Part shown: in pieces, positions 37,661 through 47,300 of the stretch
Layout of the letters: the number at the start of each line of letters is the position of its first letter
Position numbering within the stretch: position 1 is the stretch's first letter
From: an uncultured Thiotrichaceae bacterium
GTDB taxonomy: Bacteria; Pseudomonadota; Gammaproteobacteria; Thiotrichales; Thiotrichaceae
NCBI GenBank assembly: GCA_902727985.1
Contig: CACVAY010000112.1
Coordinates: 1-64,000 of the forward strand
DNA: 64,000 nucleotides
Direction: 5' to 3'
Program-made: the position numbers and the translations under genes
Notes under the pieces: model-generated
Database searches by the model: none
Seen by the model: only the letters and a program-made list of their open reading frames with translations
What the model was told of the DNA's origin: nothing

Positions 37661-37954
37661 ATGGCAGAAGTAACAGGTATTGCCTTGGGAATGATTGAAA
37701 CACGTGGGCTAGTTCCTGCGATCGAAGCTGCTGATGCCATGACTAAGGCCGCAGAAGTTAAGCTAATTGGACGTCAGTTCGTTGGTGGTGGTTACGTAAC
37801 AGTTTTAGTACGTGGTGAGACAGGTGCAGTCAACGCAGCAGTTCGTGCTGGTGCAGATGCATGTGAGCGTGTTGGTGACGGTATTGTTGCTGCGCATATT
37901 ATCGCTCGCGTACATTCGGAAGTTGAATCTATTTTGCCAGCTGGCATTGAATAG
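37661..37954 (+). CDS. csoS1: Carboxysome hexameric shell protein CsoS1 (copy 1)
   Basis: 97 aa single BMC domain (GIALGMIETRGLVPAIEAADAMTKAAEVKLIGRQFVGGGYVTVLVRGETGAVNAAV). Hexamers tile the shell facets. AAGGAG precedes the ATG. One of three nearly identical tandem copies. Confidence 0.98.
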   Translation: MAEVTGIALGMIETRGLVPAIEAADAMTKAAEVKLIGRQFVGGGYVTVLVRGETGAVNAAVRAGADACERVGDGIVAAHIIARVHSEVESILPAGIE

Positions 37955-37985
37955 TATTTTTTAAAGTTGAAATGAGGATTTAAAA

Positions 37986-38303
37986 ATGGCTGAAGCTACA
38001 GGAATAGCCCTAGGAATGATTGAAACACGCGGTCTGGTACCTGCTATAGAAGCAGCTGATGCCATGACAAAAGCTGCTGAGGTTCGTCTAGTTGGTCGCC
38101 AGTTTGTTGGTGGTGGTTATGTAACGATTTTGGTTCGTGGTGAGACAGGTGCGGTAAACGCAGCGGTACGTGCAGGCGCAGATGCATGTGAACGTGTTGG
38201 AGATGGTATTGTTGCTGCACACATTATCGCTCGTGTTCACTCAGAAGTGGAAAGTATTCTACCGAAGGCTGGTGAAGCTGCTGAACAAGCAACTATTGGT
38301 TAA
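37986..38303 (+). CDS. csoS1: Carboxysome hexameric shell protein CsoS1 (copy 2, with C-terminal extension)
   Basis: 105 aa, identical to its neighbours at most positions (R and V for K and I at the KLIG position; I for V in TILV). It has a longer tail PKAGEAAEQATIG than the other two. The nucleotide sequence differs at many silent sites, so the copies are not a fresh duplication. Confidence 0.98.
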   Translation: MAEATGIALGMIETRGLVPAIEAADAMTKAAEVRLVGRQFVGGGYVTILVRGETGAVNAAVRAGADACERVGDGIVAAHIIARVHSEVESILPKAGEAAEQATIG

Positions 38304-38331
38304 TTAATAAATATTTTAAGGAGATAAAACA

Positions 38332-38628
38332 ATGGCAAACGTATCAGGTATTGCATTGGGAATGATCGAAACACGCGGCTTGGTCCCTGCGATTGAAGCT
38401 GCAGACGCAATGACTAAGGCAGCAGAAGTAAAGCTGATTGGTCGTCAATTTGTAGGCGGCGGTTATGTCACTGTCTTGGTACGTGGTGAAACAGGTGCGG
38501 TAAATGCTGCTGTTCGCGCCGGTGCTGATGCGTGTGAACGTGTAGGTGACGGTATCGTTGCTGCTCACATTATCGCTCGTGTACATTCTGAGGTTGAAAG
38601 CATTCTGCCTACTTCAATAGAAGATTAA
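38332..38628 (+). CDS. csoS1: Carboxysome hexameric shell protein CsoS1 (copy 3)
   Basis: 98 aa, nearly the same protein as copy 1, starting MANVSGIALG. AAGGAG lies before the ATG. It is the last shell gene; a hairpin CTACCCA/TGGGTAG (38631-38651) directly after the stop may protect or partly terminate the shell-gene transcript. Confidence 0.98.
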   Translation: MANVSGIALGMIETRGLVPAIEAADAMTKAAEVKLIGRQFVGGGYVTVLVRGETGAVNAAVRAGADACERVGDGIVAAHIIARVHSEVESILPTSIED

Positions 38629-38630
38629 TT

Positions 38631-38651
38631 CTACCCAGTGCTTTTGGGTAG
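38631..38651 (+). terminator. Hairpin after the csoS1 genes
   Basis: CTACCCA-gtgcttt-TGGGTAG followed by a weakly T-rich run. It fits transcript-end stabilisation or partial termination, allowing high shell-protein expression and lower downstream expression. Confidence 0.5.
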
Positions 38652-38748
38652 TGTTCTTGCTTATTAATACACCAGCTTTTCAAATGCTTTGCCATAGTGA
38701 TTGATATTTGGGCGTATAAATTACAAGGTAACGACATTGCCTTAAAAC

Positions 38749-38782
38749 GGGAGTCTATGTGACGTAGGCTCCCATCTTATTT
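38749..38782 (+). terminator. Second hairpin between csoS1 and the acRAF-like gene
   Basis: GGGAGTCTA (38749-38757) pairs with TAGGCTCCC (38765-38773) with one G-U, followed by ATCTTATTT. A partial terminator or processing site. Confidence 0.5.
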
Positions 38783-38843
38783 ACCATCCTGCTGAGTTTA
38801 GGATGGATTTCTAAGACTGGCAGAAATCCTAAAGGAGATTGAT

Positions 38844-39134
38844 ATGGCTGATTCAAGTGATTTGACAGATTGGAGGATTGATAACAAACCTCCAGTGATG
38901 ACAAAACGGTATGAATTTGAGTCTTACGATAAGACGCGTCTTTTCGTCAATGCGCTCGCAGACTTATCAGAAAATACCGGGTATTTTCCAAATCTGACTT
39001 TTAGCCAGACCCAAGCTACTGTAACTATTTTTACAGATGAGCCAAAGCTCGGAGATAAAGAATTTGATTTTGCTTTAGATACAGACAAGATTGGTTCGCA
39101 ATACAGCAAGATCTCTGTAAGTAATTATGACTAA
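38844..39134 (+). CDS. acRAF / pterin-carbinolamine-dehydratase-like RuBisCO assembly factor
   Basis: 96 aa PCD-like fold. LTDWRIDNKPPVMTKRYEFESYDKTRLFVNALADLSENTGYFPNLTFSQTQATVTIFT follows the dehydratase fold, but the catalytic histidine motif (usually [E/D]-x3-H-[H/N]-P) is replaced around GYFPNLTF. That loss is typical of the alpha-carboxysome RuBisCO assembly chaperone rather than an enzyme. AAAGGAGA precedes the ATG. It follows the shell genes after two hairpins. Confidence 0.85.
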   Translation: MADSSDLTDWRIDNKPPVMTKRYEFESYDKTRLFVNALADLSENTGYFPNLTFSQTQATVTIFTDEPKLGDKEFDFALDTDKIGSQYSKISVSNYD

Positions 39135-39205
39135 TTCGAATTTCAGAGGCGCAAAGTTTATGCTTTATAAGGCGTCTTATTAGCACTTTTGGGACTTTAA
39201 GTAAT

Positions 39206-39631
39206 ATGAAAAAAACTACAACGACTAAGACAGAGAAAAAAGCTGTCGCCAGTAAAGCCTCTGTTGAAAAAAAAGAAACAGCGACAACTGTCAGCGCCAA
39301 AAGTGCACCTAAATCTACTGCTGCAAAGCCGAAAGCAGAAAAGGCAAAACCTGCTGCTAAGGCTAAGCCAAAAGTAGCTGCAACGAAAAAGAAAGAATCG
39401 GCAGCTAAAGCAAAGCCAGCTGCAACTAAAGCGAAGCCAAAGGTTACCGCTAGCAAAACAAAACCCACTGCAAAAAAAGCTACACCTAAAAAGAAGCTGC
39501 CAACCAAACCTGCAAAATCACAGAAGCAGAAAGTCATTGATATGGCGGCAAACCAAACTGGACAAGATGTACCAGATTTGAATTCAGATAGTAATTATCC
39601 AGTACATCCAAGCCGTATTTGGCCTGATTGA
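39206..39631 (+). CDS. Lys/Ala-rich disordered protein with WPD tail, candidate McdB-like carboxysome positioning factor
   Basis: 141 aa. Residues 1-110 contain 36 Lys and 25 Ala in PAAKAKPK-type repeats like bacterial histone H1 (HctB/AlgP) tails, giving a highly basic disordered region likely to bind DNA. The last about 30 residues change abruptly to an acidic/polar segment ending SNYPVHPSRIWPD. In alpha-carboxysome operons this slot is often held by McdB, a disordered protein with a tryptophan near its C-terminus, as I recall. No McdA ATPase is adjacent. The ribosome site is weak. A 10-bp hairpin (39630-39659) overlaps the stop. Function is inference. Confidence 0.6.
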   Translation: MKKTTTTKTEKKAVASKASVEKKETATTVSAKSAPKSTAAKPKAEKAKPAAKAKPKVAATKKKESAAKAKPAATKAKPKVTASKTKPTAKKATPKKKLPTKPAKSQKQKVIDMAANQTGQDVPDLNSDSNYPVHPSRIWPD

Positions 39632-39659
39632 TATCGGTTACCTCACAGAAACCGATATC
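39630..39659 (+). promoter_or_regulatory. mRNA hairpin between the K/A-rich gene and cbbO
   Basis: GATATCGGTT-(10 nt)-AACCGATATC, perfect 10-bp stem with no T run, so more likely a processing or stability element than a terminator. Confidence 0.5.
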
Positions 39660-39691
39660 ACCCAAACTGCTCTGCGAACTAAGGATGAATA

Positions 39692-42034
39692 ATGGCTATT
39701 CAGTTAAGTGATTACCAAGAAGAATTAGATGCACTTAGTGAGAATGCTCACGATGTGCTTGAAGCTAATTGGCAAGATGCTGCGCGTGTTTTTTCTCCGC
39801 GTGGCCTAGATCATTATCTGAAAGCTGCTGCGGCTTTGAGTCACTTAGGACGTGGTGAAGACCTTGTGTTTTCATTTCTTGAAAGTGCGCCGATGGTGGC
39901 AAGAGAAATAGGTGAGGATGCTGTTTCTGAGCTATTTTCGTTTGCCATTCAAATGTATTCGCGTACGAATTCTGAAGTACTGGTTTTACTCTTCACAACT
40001 GCTCCAACGGCTGCACAACGTTTAAACGAGATTGGCCTGTTTAACGGTTATATCTCGTTGCTCAACACGCTGCTTGCTCAAGCCCCACGTGCTTTACGCC
40101 CGATGTTTGAGAAGCTTGACCTCTTATTAAAATACTTAACACTAGGTGGTTTACGACGTTGGGTCATGTGGGGTGCATCGGCTTACAAAAACGATTTCGA
40201 AGCTCAGGCTGAATATTTCAGTCTCGCTAGCGATGAATCAAAAGCGATTATGAATAAAGAGCAGCGTGGCGTTCTATTTGTGGATGTGCAGCGTCGGCTC
40301 ATCATGTATTTGCGCGCGCTATGGGGGCAAGACTTCTTTTTGCGTCCAACCTCGGGTGATTTTGAGACACGAGAAGGTTATAAACCTTTCATTGAATATA
40401 ACTTTATCAATCTTCCCGATGCTTTTGATAACGTGATGGAAGATAAAGAAGTGAAAGTGCAAGGTTTGGAAATATACCGAGCTGCAGCTGCACACGCCTC
40501 TGCGCATATCAAATATTCTAAGTACGATCCTGACTTTGAGAGCTATTCCGCGATCCAACGTGCTCTGATTGGTTTAATCGAGGATGCCCGAGTAGAGAAG
40601 CTTGCTATAGAGGAGTTTCCGGGCTTAAAGCAATTATGGGCAAGTCTCTCCGAAATTGGTGAAAATAGCACTGACATTGGCATGTTGCTTGATAAAACGG
40701 CGATTGCACTCGCGAATCCTGATTTTTATTGTGATGATGCTTTTGTAGCGACAGCTCGACAGCTATTTAATGCTTCTGCTGATCGTATGGAAGATCAAGA
40801 GCTTGCCAAAGACTTAGGCTTACAATTGGCTGAAAAGTTTGGCGAGCTTGGCTATGTGTTTAATACCCGTCTCGATCAGTCATCCATTGTTTATCGTGAT
40901 GACAACCGTTATCTCTGGCAGGATCCTGAAGAAGAGGATCCAACTATTCTTCCTGGTAAAACACGACAGGTAAGACGGTATGCCAGTGTCATGGAGATGT
41001 TAAATAATCTCGATGTACAGGAAGCGACGGATGACGCAGAAGAGATTTGGGTGTTAGCAACAGAATTCTTCCATGATGATGGAACCAGTTTAAATGACTT
41101 AGAAGGAAAAGAGCCTACTGCTTCACCCGTGCATTATCCGGAATGGGATTATCAAACACAGCTAGAACGACCGAATTGGGTTACCGTGTTAGAAAAGCGC
41201 CCTAAAGTGGGTGAGCTTGAAGATATTGAAGAAACGATTGAAAAACATAAGCCGATTATTTCACGTTTAAAGCATATGATTGAGGCTGTACAGCCGCAAG
41301 GCTTGGTTCGTGAGCGCAAGATGGAAGATGGCGACACTATCGACATTGATGCGGCGGTTGCTTCAATGGTTGATATCCGTATGGGTATGCAGCCTGACCC
41401 AAGGATAAATATCCGAACGCATCTTCAGGTTCGTGATTTATCCGTGTTATTACTCATCGATTTATCTGAATCAACGAATGACCCAGTGAAAGGCGCTTTT
41501 ACTGAAGGCGAAGAGGAAGTCTCTGTCCTTGACCTTGCCCGTGAAGCCTCTGTATTGCTTGCTGAAGCGCTTGCGAAAATAGGCGACCCATTTGCGATTC
41601 ATGGCTTTGATTCAGATGGTCGACATGATGTTGAATATTATCGCTACAAAGATTTTGATGCGCCGTATAATGATATAGTAAAGGGTCGATTGTCAGGTAT
41701 GACAGGGCAATTATCGACACGTATGGGAGCAGCCTTGCGTCATGCAGGCTCAGTATTAGCTGAAAAGGCCAGCCAAAAGAAGTTAGTGATTGTGCTTACA
41801 GATGGTGAACCTTCTGATAATGATGTTCGTGATCCGCAATATCTGCGTCATGATACCAAACATGCAGTCGATGATCTGGCTAAGCAAGGTGTTCGTACAT
41901 TTTGCTTAAGTCTGGATCCTTATGCCGATGATTATGTCTCAAGTATTTTTGGTCAAAAGAATTATCTCGTGCTTGATAATGTATTGCGTCTACCGGAAAA
42001 GCTACCCGCTCTTTACTTGGGTATGACTCGCTAA
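39692..42034 (+). CDS. cbbO: RuBisCO activase subunit CbbO (VWA domain)
   Basis: 780 aa. The C-terminal von Willebrand A domain has a MIDAS motif in LLLIDLSESTND (DxSxS), a later threonine/aspartate site and VIVLTDGEPSDND. The large helical N-terminal part is typical of CbbO. With the AAA+ ring CbbQ it removes inhibitory sugar phosphates from RuBisCO. cbbQ, which normally lies directly before cbbO, is not here. The ATG follows CTAAGGATGA. Confidence 0.93.
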   Translation: MAIQLSDYQEELDALSENAHDVLEANWQDAARVFSPRGLDHYLKAAAALSHLGRGEDLVFSFLESAPMVAREIGEDAVSELFSFAIQMYSRTNSEVLVLLFTTAPTAAQRLNEIGLFNGYISLLNTLLAQAPRALRPMFEKLDLLLKYLTLGGLRRWVMWGASAYKNDFEAQAEYFSLASDESKAIMNKEQRGVLFVDVQRRLIMYLRALWGQDFFLRPTSGDFETREGYKPFIEYNFINLPDAFDNVMEDKEVKVQGLEIYRAAAAHASAHIKYSKYDPDFESYSAIQRALIGLIEDARVEKLAIEEFPGLKQLWASLSEIGENSTDIGMLLDKTAIALANPDFYCDDAFVATARQLFNASADRMEDQELAKDLGLQLAEKFGELGYVFNTRLDQSSIVYRDDNRYLWQDPEEEDPTILPGKTRQVRRYASVMEMLNNLDVQEATDDAEEIWVLATEFFHDDGTSLNDLEGKEPTASPVHYPEWDYQTQLERPNWVTVLEKRPKVGELEDIEETIEKHKPIISRLKHMIEAVQPQGLVRERKMEDGDTIDIDAAVASMVDIRMGMQPDPRINIRTHLQVRDLSVLLLIDLSESTNDPVKGAFTEGEEEVSVLDLAREASVLLAEALAKIGDPFAIHGFDSDGRHDVEYYRYKDFDAPYNDIVKGRLSGMTGQLSTRMGAALRHAGSVLAEKASQKKLVIVLTDGEPSDNDVRDPQYLRHDTKHAVDDLAKQGVRTFCLSLDPYADDYVSSIFGQKNYLVLDNVLRLPEKLPALYLGMTR

Positions 42035-42084
42035 ATCAATGGTTTTGTGTTTCTGATCCGTTCTAAGCTTTAAAGAATGGATTC

Positions 42085-43086
42085 TTATTCAAAGATCATA
42101 TTCCACAGCGTTTTCAAAGCTGCTCTAGAGTCTCCCCGTTCTGAGGAAAATGCCACATAATCGGTTGGTGTAACGTCTTTTGATAATGTTATTCCCCAAA
42201 GCGGCTTAATTTCATTAGGTAATAACGAGTATCGCATATCAATAACACGCAATGGATTTACCGGATCAATTGCTATGTAAGCTTGGGAAAACCAGCTGAA
42301 ACGCTCGATATCATTGGCCTGTTGTGAGTTGGGATCTAACCAGGGAAGATCGCGTGTTATATCGAGTTTTGCAATAGATGTGCCTTGCCAAATCCTCGGT
42401 GATGTAAGGCCAGGTTTTATCGCATCAACATAGAAAACACCATCGGCTTCATAGATTAATTTCCACACCACAAGATTTCCAAAACTGGGTTTGGCTTCTA
42501 GCCTGTCAGGATTGTGGCCGCGAGACTCAGCAAGTTCTTTTCCAAGGTCGATAGCACGGTTGTGTTGAACAAAACCTAGTGATAGATAAAAAACACACCA
42601 AATGATAGCTGACACGACATAAGCGCGCTTTTTTCGTCTCGCCGCAAAGATAACGAATGTGATAAGGGGCAGGGTGAACAAAGGGTCAATAATGGAAATG
42701 GTGTCCCACGAAAAACGATGATCACTCAAAGGCCAGAGCAAGAGTGTTCCGTAGCTCGTGCATCCGTCGAGAAGACCGTGAGTGGCAAAACCAACCATGC
42801 ACCAAAGCAATGTCTGAGTAAAAGAAAAACCCCAGCGTTTTCCTAACAGTGGAAAAAGTATCAAGCTACACAGAAGACCGCCAATGGGGATAAAAAATAA
42901 TGAATGAGTGAATTGGCGATGAAACTCCAGATTGAGTAGCGGATCGGCGGAAGAGCGAATCAACACATCAAGATCGGGTGTCATAGCAGCAATAGCGCCA
43001 ATAAAGGCTGCTTTTGCGAGGTTTTTTGTGGCGGACGTACCTTGTGCGGCAATAGCGCCCAAAACGCCTTGAGTGACTGGATCCAT
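42085..43086 (-). CDS. Membrane-bound metal-dependent hydrolase (YdjM/YbcI type)
   Basis: 333 aa. MDPVTQGVLGAIAAQG, MTPDLDVL, FHRQFTHSLFFIP and HGLLDGCTSYGT are the conserved polar motifs (H/D residues within hydrophobic helices) of the YdjM family of inner-membrane putative hydrolases. Several transmembrane segments in the first 190 residues, then a soluble C-terminal domain. Substrate unknown. It is convergent with cbbO and closes the carboxysome region. Confidence 0.88.
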   Translation of the reverse strand: MDPVTQGVLGAIAAQGTSATKNLAKAAFIGAIAAMTPDLDVLIRSSADPLLNLEFHRQFTHSLFFIPIGGLLCSLILFPLLGKRWGFSFTQTLLWCMVGFATHGLLDGCTSYGTLLLWPLSDHRFSWDTISIIDPLFTLPLITFVIFAARRKKRAYVVSAIIWCVFYLSLGFVQHNRAIDLGKELAESRGHNPDRLEAKPSFGNLVVWKLIYEADGVFYVDAIKPGLTSPRIWQGTSIAKLDITRDLPWLDPNSQQANDIERFSWFSQAYIAIDPVNPLRVIDMRYSLLPNEIKPLWGITLSKDVTPTDYVAFSSERGDSRAALKTLWNMIFE

Positions 43087-43197
43087 GCTGTCTGATGTGC
43101 TCTGAATGAAGATAGAGATACAACTTAATTCAGTAGCGCTACATCGTCAAATAGTGCCTTAGAATTTGCAATGTAGTACAGAATCTTCTGTATAACA

Positions 43198-43890
43198 CTA
43201 AAAACGCATCAGTAGTGGTTGATAGGCAAAAATCGCATTAATGTGGTGGAAAAAGGCATGTTTGCCCTGCTTTTGCCAAAGTGTGGTGAGTTCTTTTTGG
43301 GTGTTTTCATAGCGCTCAAGCGTTGGAAGGTCAGACTTTTGTGTAGACGCTAGGTCGACCACAAGGCCTAGCCAGGTCTCACTCACACCCATAATGAAAG
43401 CAGGCCATGTCTTCTGGAGATTTTCTGACCAGATAGGGTCGCTGGTGTCTTCAATATTGGTTTTACTTTTCTTCTGAAAATCTGGTTTACCCAGCCACTT
43501 GATGGCGTGTTTTTCTAGCAATGAAAAGGTGGCCTGATTTTCAATGGTCAGATAGATTTTTTTTGCTGAGGTCGTATCGGTATAGAAGATAAAGCTGAAA
43601 ACATGCCCATGTTTATCCGCGCCAGCCCGACGATGGAAGCGCCAGAGTTGAATATCATGGCGATGCTTTTTTAGCGCGGGATGAATAATCTCTCCTGCAA
43701 TCATCGCACCTATTTCCCACTTAGGGCTTTCTTCTTTTGCCCTGGGTATACGGAATTGTGCGTAATACCAACTGGGAGTTGATGTATCGTTGATACGCTT
43801 TTCTGGCATTTCAATAGCCTGCTTTGGCAAGCTTGAACAAGCGCTGAGAGTAAATAGTATTGCGATGAGGAATAGTGTGCGCTTGAGCAT
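43198..43890 (-). CDS. Hypothetical lipoprotein
   Basis: About 230 aa. I chose the start MLKRTLFLIAILFTLSAC-SS, which gives a clean lipoprotein signal; the longer frame adds 15 residues that would spoil it. The mature protein (WYYAQFRIPRAKEES..., HGHVFSFIFYTDTTSAKKIY) has no motif I recognise. No close neighbours in the same operon. Confidence 0.7.
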   Translation of the reverse strand: MLKRTLFLIAILFTLSACSSLPKQAIEMPEKRINDTSTPSWYYAQFRIPRAKEESPKWEIGAMIAGEIIHPALKKHRHDIQLWRFHRRAGADKHGHVFSFIFYTDTTSAKKIYLTIENQATFSLLEKHAIKWLGKPDFQKKSKTNIEDTSDPIWSENLQKTWPAFIMGVSETWLGLVVDLASTQKSDLPTLERYENTQKELTTLWQKQGKHAFFHHINAIFAYQPLLMRF

Positions 43891-44306
43891 GGCTGGCGTT
43901 TTTCTATGACATTGAGCAAAGTGTAACAACTTCATAGGATTGCTTATAAAGAGGAAGGATTAACGGTGCTCTATGTGGTTTTATGACGCCAAAATTTATT
44001 AACCCTGTATACATTAATAATCACTTATAGTGATTATGTAATAGTCATGTTAATGAGTATTTCTGCGTCAGAATAACAGTGGACGGGTATTGCTTTATAC
44101 ATGAAGGGCTTGTGAAAATAATACAAGAAAATAAAAAATAAGAAATCTTCACATTTAAGTAAAACGAGTATAAGAAGTTGCTTTTTCCCAAGGCCTTCAA
44201 ATATTTGAGTACGAGCTATTGCCCCATTCATTGGGCGTTATATAAAAACTATGCTCATTTTTTATTATCTCGTGGTGTAAGACTCTTTATACAAGAAAAA
44301 TAAAAA
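43891..44306. other. A/T-rich gap upstream of the large secreted protein
   Basis: About 415 bases with no gene. It contains the perfect palindrome at 44017-44037; otherwise I see only A/T-rich promoter-like sequence. Confidence 0.5.
44017..44037. promoter_or_regulatory. Operator-like palindrome
   Basis: ATAATCACT-tat-AGTGATTAT, perfect 9-bp arms. Lies in the divergent gap between the lipoprotein gene and the 1261-aa secreted protein; the binding factor is unknown. Confidence 0.5.
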
Positions 44307-47300
44307 ATGATTTTGTTATCTGTGCTTATATTAGCATGTCAGAGATTCTTTCTTTCGAGCGTAATAAATAGATCTTCCTTGCTGGCGTATGATGGTTTTT
44401 ATGTGTCTTTTCTTCTACGAATCTTCAAAAAATCACCTTCTTTTAGGGCAAAAACTGTCCCTATATATGGCGTGATAGTGAATGTTTTACTGATTACATC
44501 TGTCCATGCAGGAACGACGGTTACTGTTTCTGATGAGGCGTTCGGTAATAATGCAACAGGACGTTCACAAGCAGCTACCTTGGATGATGCTTGGGTTAGT
44601 TCGCTCCCGAGTGGTATTTTTAGTCCTGATCTATTTAGTGGGGGAGCAGGATATACAGGGACAAAAACATTTGTTGATACAACCGGTGCGGCTTACACCG
44701 TCGATTGGCGACTCGGATATGTGCAGGATACAGGGCCAGGCACACCCACATCTACAAGTTTTCATTTAGCGACTGGAGGCACTCCTACTTATGGTGTATC
44801 TACTCAAATTCAATCAAATGCGCCTAACCCTTTAAGTAGTGAAACCCGATTATCTGTCAAGGTTAGCGGTAGCACCGTTTTATCTGCAATGGAGCTCAGT
44901 TTTGTTAATAGTGCGACAACGGTGTATGAATTCGGGATATTTATTGGTGACTTGGAGTCACGTCCGGTACATGGAACGACAGGTCGTGCGATTGTTTATG
45001 ATACCTTGGGAGGGCTGTTAACGGATACGCCTATCGTTTATACGGGAGCCGTATTGAACGGCACGAATTACACCGTGACAGAGCTCACTCCCTCTGGTGC
45101 AGCAGGAAACAATAGTGGGGATTGGGGGAATGAAACCACGGCCTTTTTGACGATTAAATCTGATCAGCCAATCGGAAAAGTTATTTTTCATGTGGGTGAT
45201 GATGACCATACCACTGGTAATACGGGCATCAGTGAGCAATTAGGTTTTGTTGGTTTCCAGTTGCCTGAAGTTCCCTATGTGCCACCAACAATAACTGGCA
45301 ACCCATCTCCCGATACCGATGGTGACGGTGTACTGGATGGTGAAGATATTGATGATGATAACGATGGCATTCTGGATGTCTCGGAGAAGGTGTGTAGTAC
45401 GATTCCGTTAGATCTGTCAGGCGTGACAAATACCAGTCCTGCACTGAGTAATCGCGCTTTATCAGCAATGGTTGGTGCGGGGACTTTCACCTCGAATATA
45501 ACGACGAACTATAGTAGTTCTGATTCAGTCAAACCTGAAGGATTGGCTGATGGGGATTTGCGTTTGGGTAACACGGATCAAACAGAGATTTCCGAGTATG
45601 AAGTCACTTTTGCGTACCCCACGGATATCAAATTGTCACAGGCTAATGTGTACGGTGCATTCGAAGAGCAAGAAACATGGACGATTACAACAGATGGCGG
45701 GGCTATGATAGTGAATAATCCGGTTATCAATGCCACAACATCAAACGCAAACAACTTTAACGATACCGAATTACGCAATGTGACAGGTAATAATAGCCAG
45801 CAGGTCAGTTTTGTACCCAATCAGCTCAATAGTACGGGGCAAATAATGCCAGCAGATTCACAATGGCATATTGTTGCTAAAGATGTCACTCGGTTAGTCG
45901 TTCGCTTGGAAACAACTACATTAGGTAACAATTGGGCGCGTATAAGACTAGCTGTTGATTGTGTGCCATTGGATAGTGATGGAGACGGTTTTGCCAACCA
46001 CCTTGATTTGGATAGTGATAATGATGGTATTCCAGACAATATAGAAGCGCAAAAAACAGAAACCTATATAGTGCCAGACCAGACCTACAACGTGGACGGT
46101 TTAGATACTGCGTATGTGGCTAGCAATGGATTAAGCCCGGTTAATACCGATGATACAGATATACCCGATTATCTGGATACCGATGCAGACAATGATGGTG
46201 AATTTGATATTGTTGAATCAGGGCTTGGGAATAATGATAGTGATGGAGATGGCAGAACAAATAATACTGTCGGCAACAATGGTCTGGATAATGCGGCAAC
46301 GATCGAAAGTGCGGATAATTATAGCGATGTGAATGGGCTTGCACATGATGGCAGTATTTTTACCCTCCTTGATAGCGATGATGATACGGATCCAACAGGT
46401 GTGAATGCCTCTCCCGTGGTTACAGATGTAGATTACAGAGATATTCCTGTTGATTATAGTGATGCTCCTGTGAGTGGAGTAGCTCCTGATGGCAGTAGTC
46501 TCAATGCTTATGGGGCAGCCAGCCATATTATTGTGGATGGTTTGTATCTGGGGGCGGGCATACCTGATGAGGATGGTGCGAATCAGCCCTCCACCAATGC
46601 AGATGGCGATGACAATGATGGTATCGATGATGAAGATGGTATTGGTTTACCTTCCCTCGTAGCAGGTGATACAGCGTATACCATTGCGACTGCTGATATA
46701 GCGGCGAACGGTAGTGGCACTTTGCACGCCTGGATCGACTTTGATGGCAACGGTGTTTTTGATGCTGATGAGCATACAAGTACGGCAGTGAATAACGGAA
46801 CGGTCGTTGCAACATTGAGCTGGACAATCGATGGGGTAGGTGGAAACCCTGATTTCACAGTGATAGGTGGGAAGACTACCTTTGCTCGTTTTCGCCTAAG
46901 TTCCGATACTTCTATTACTGCGAGTACACCTGCTTCTCTTGCCACTGATGGGGAGGTTGAAGATTATGCCCTAACCATTGAGCATATGCGTTTATCTGTC
47001 AGCGGGCGTGTTTTCAACGATGCCAATGTTGATCGTGTGAATGATTCAGGAGAGAAGGGGGTGAGTGGCTTGCCTGTCGTACTCTTCGATGGAACTCACT
47101 GTGTGAGTACTCGTACTGGAAGTGATGGTAACTATATCTTCACAGACGTAGCGCCGGGTAACTACCAGGTTTACGAGGCCTCACGAGAGGCAGTACCCGT
47201 GCCAATAAATTGTGGTATTGGGAATGCCAAGGACTCCAACAATTATCATTCAAGCACCTTGAATGCTACAGCCTTATTTGTGGTGAATAATGTTGATGTA

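Noticed and set aside
37661-38628. Three long direct repeats that could be taken for a repeat array
   Set aside because: They are the three csoS1 coding genes; the copies are full reading frames with ribosome sites, not CRISPR or a tandem satellite. No CRISPR array was seen in the window.
39031-39537. 168-residue minus-strand frame rich in Phe, Ala and Leu
   Set aside because: It is the mirror of the lysine/alanine-rich coding strand; the plus-strand frame has the operon context and a meaningful C-terminus.
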